Below, one piece after another: positions 19,124 through 19,181 of a stretch of DNA of 19,181 nucleotides. The notes below the pieces were generated by a model. The model had not been told where the DNA came from, did not search any database, and worked only from the letters and a program-made list of their open reading frames with translations. The DNA lies in NCBI GenBank assembly GCA_030697855.1, contig JAUYOU010000063.1, positions 1 to 19,181 on the forward strand. The letters run 5' to 3'. The position numbers were made by a program, and so were the translations under genes. This DNA is from a bacterium. GTDB taxonomy: Bacteria; Patescibacteriota; Minisyncoccia; JACQLN01. Each line of letters starts with the position of its first letter. Position 1 is the first letter of the stretch.

Positions 19124-19181
19124 TTTTAAAAATATTTTCTTCGCAGGCGACACGGAGTCCTCTCAATTGTATATTTGGTCA

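Noticed and set aside
19136..19160. Third copy of the CTTCGCCAAGGCTACGGAG repeat near the window end
   Set aside because: CTTCGCAGGCGACACGGAG is similar by eye but needs gaps in the core and lacks matching palindrome arms; may be chance or a decayed copy.

Overview
The window reads as an AT-rich chromosomal segment of a Candidate Phyla Radiation (Patescibacteria, probably Parcubacteria-like) bacterium. I infer this from a compact type IV pilus block with minimal PilM/N/O proteins, overlapping genes, short or absent 5' leaders, a lamin-tail-domain surface protein, a short hibernation factor, and low-complexity/palindromic repeats sitting inside protein-coding genes, including secA. No rRNA, tRNA, CRISPR array, transposase or phage gene was seen, and every convincing gene is on the + strand.

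Layout. 1-4845: end of a type IV pilus/competence-pseudopilus operon (two pseudopilin-like proteins, pilM, pilN, pilO, a small membrane protein, and a secreted LTD-PKD-LTD protein with a C-terminal membrane anchor). Four successive junctions use a one-base TAATG overlap. 4850-5301: hibernation promoting factor and a strong terminator. 5340-7478: a saccharopine-dehydrogenase-like NAD(P) enzyme, a terminator, and an amidohydrolase. 7501-9832: two adjacent GNAT-domain proteins closed by a terminator. 9853-11254: a self-contained three-gene unit with its own sigma70-like promoter and terminator. Sampled lines are about 53-62% GC against roughly 35% in a sampled pil line, and the unit encodes four divergent copies of one unrecognised ~75-85-residue module. 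11268-12064: a flavodoxin-fold FMN reductase. 12178-12253: a 70-bp foldback element next to a TATAAT box upstream of secA. 12288-17347: secA, a YwbE-family protein, a Nudix hydrolase, a DUF1653 protein and an arginine-decarboxylase-like PLP enzyme, tightly packed. 17385-18949: a terminator-like hairpin, then an ABC-2 exporter pair. 18950-19181: a non-coding tail with two hairpins and a perfect 52-bp duplication of the permease 3' end.

The main candidate for something undescribed is the GC-rich module operon (9853-11254), which looks foreign and possibly self-regulating: a perfect dyad overlaps its -10 box. The second theme is repeats used as protein sequence. An AT-rich heptamer repeat makes the N-terminus of a pseudopilin and part of an insertion in SecA, and a palindromic repeat makes a second SecA insertion and the C-terminus of the DUF1653 protein. 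All functional calls come from reading motifs by eye; no database search was possible.
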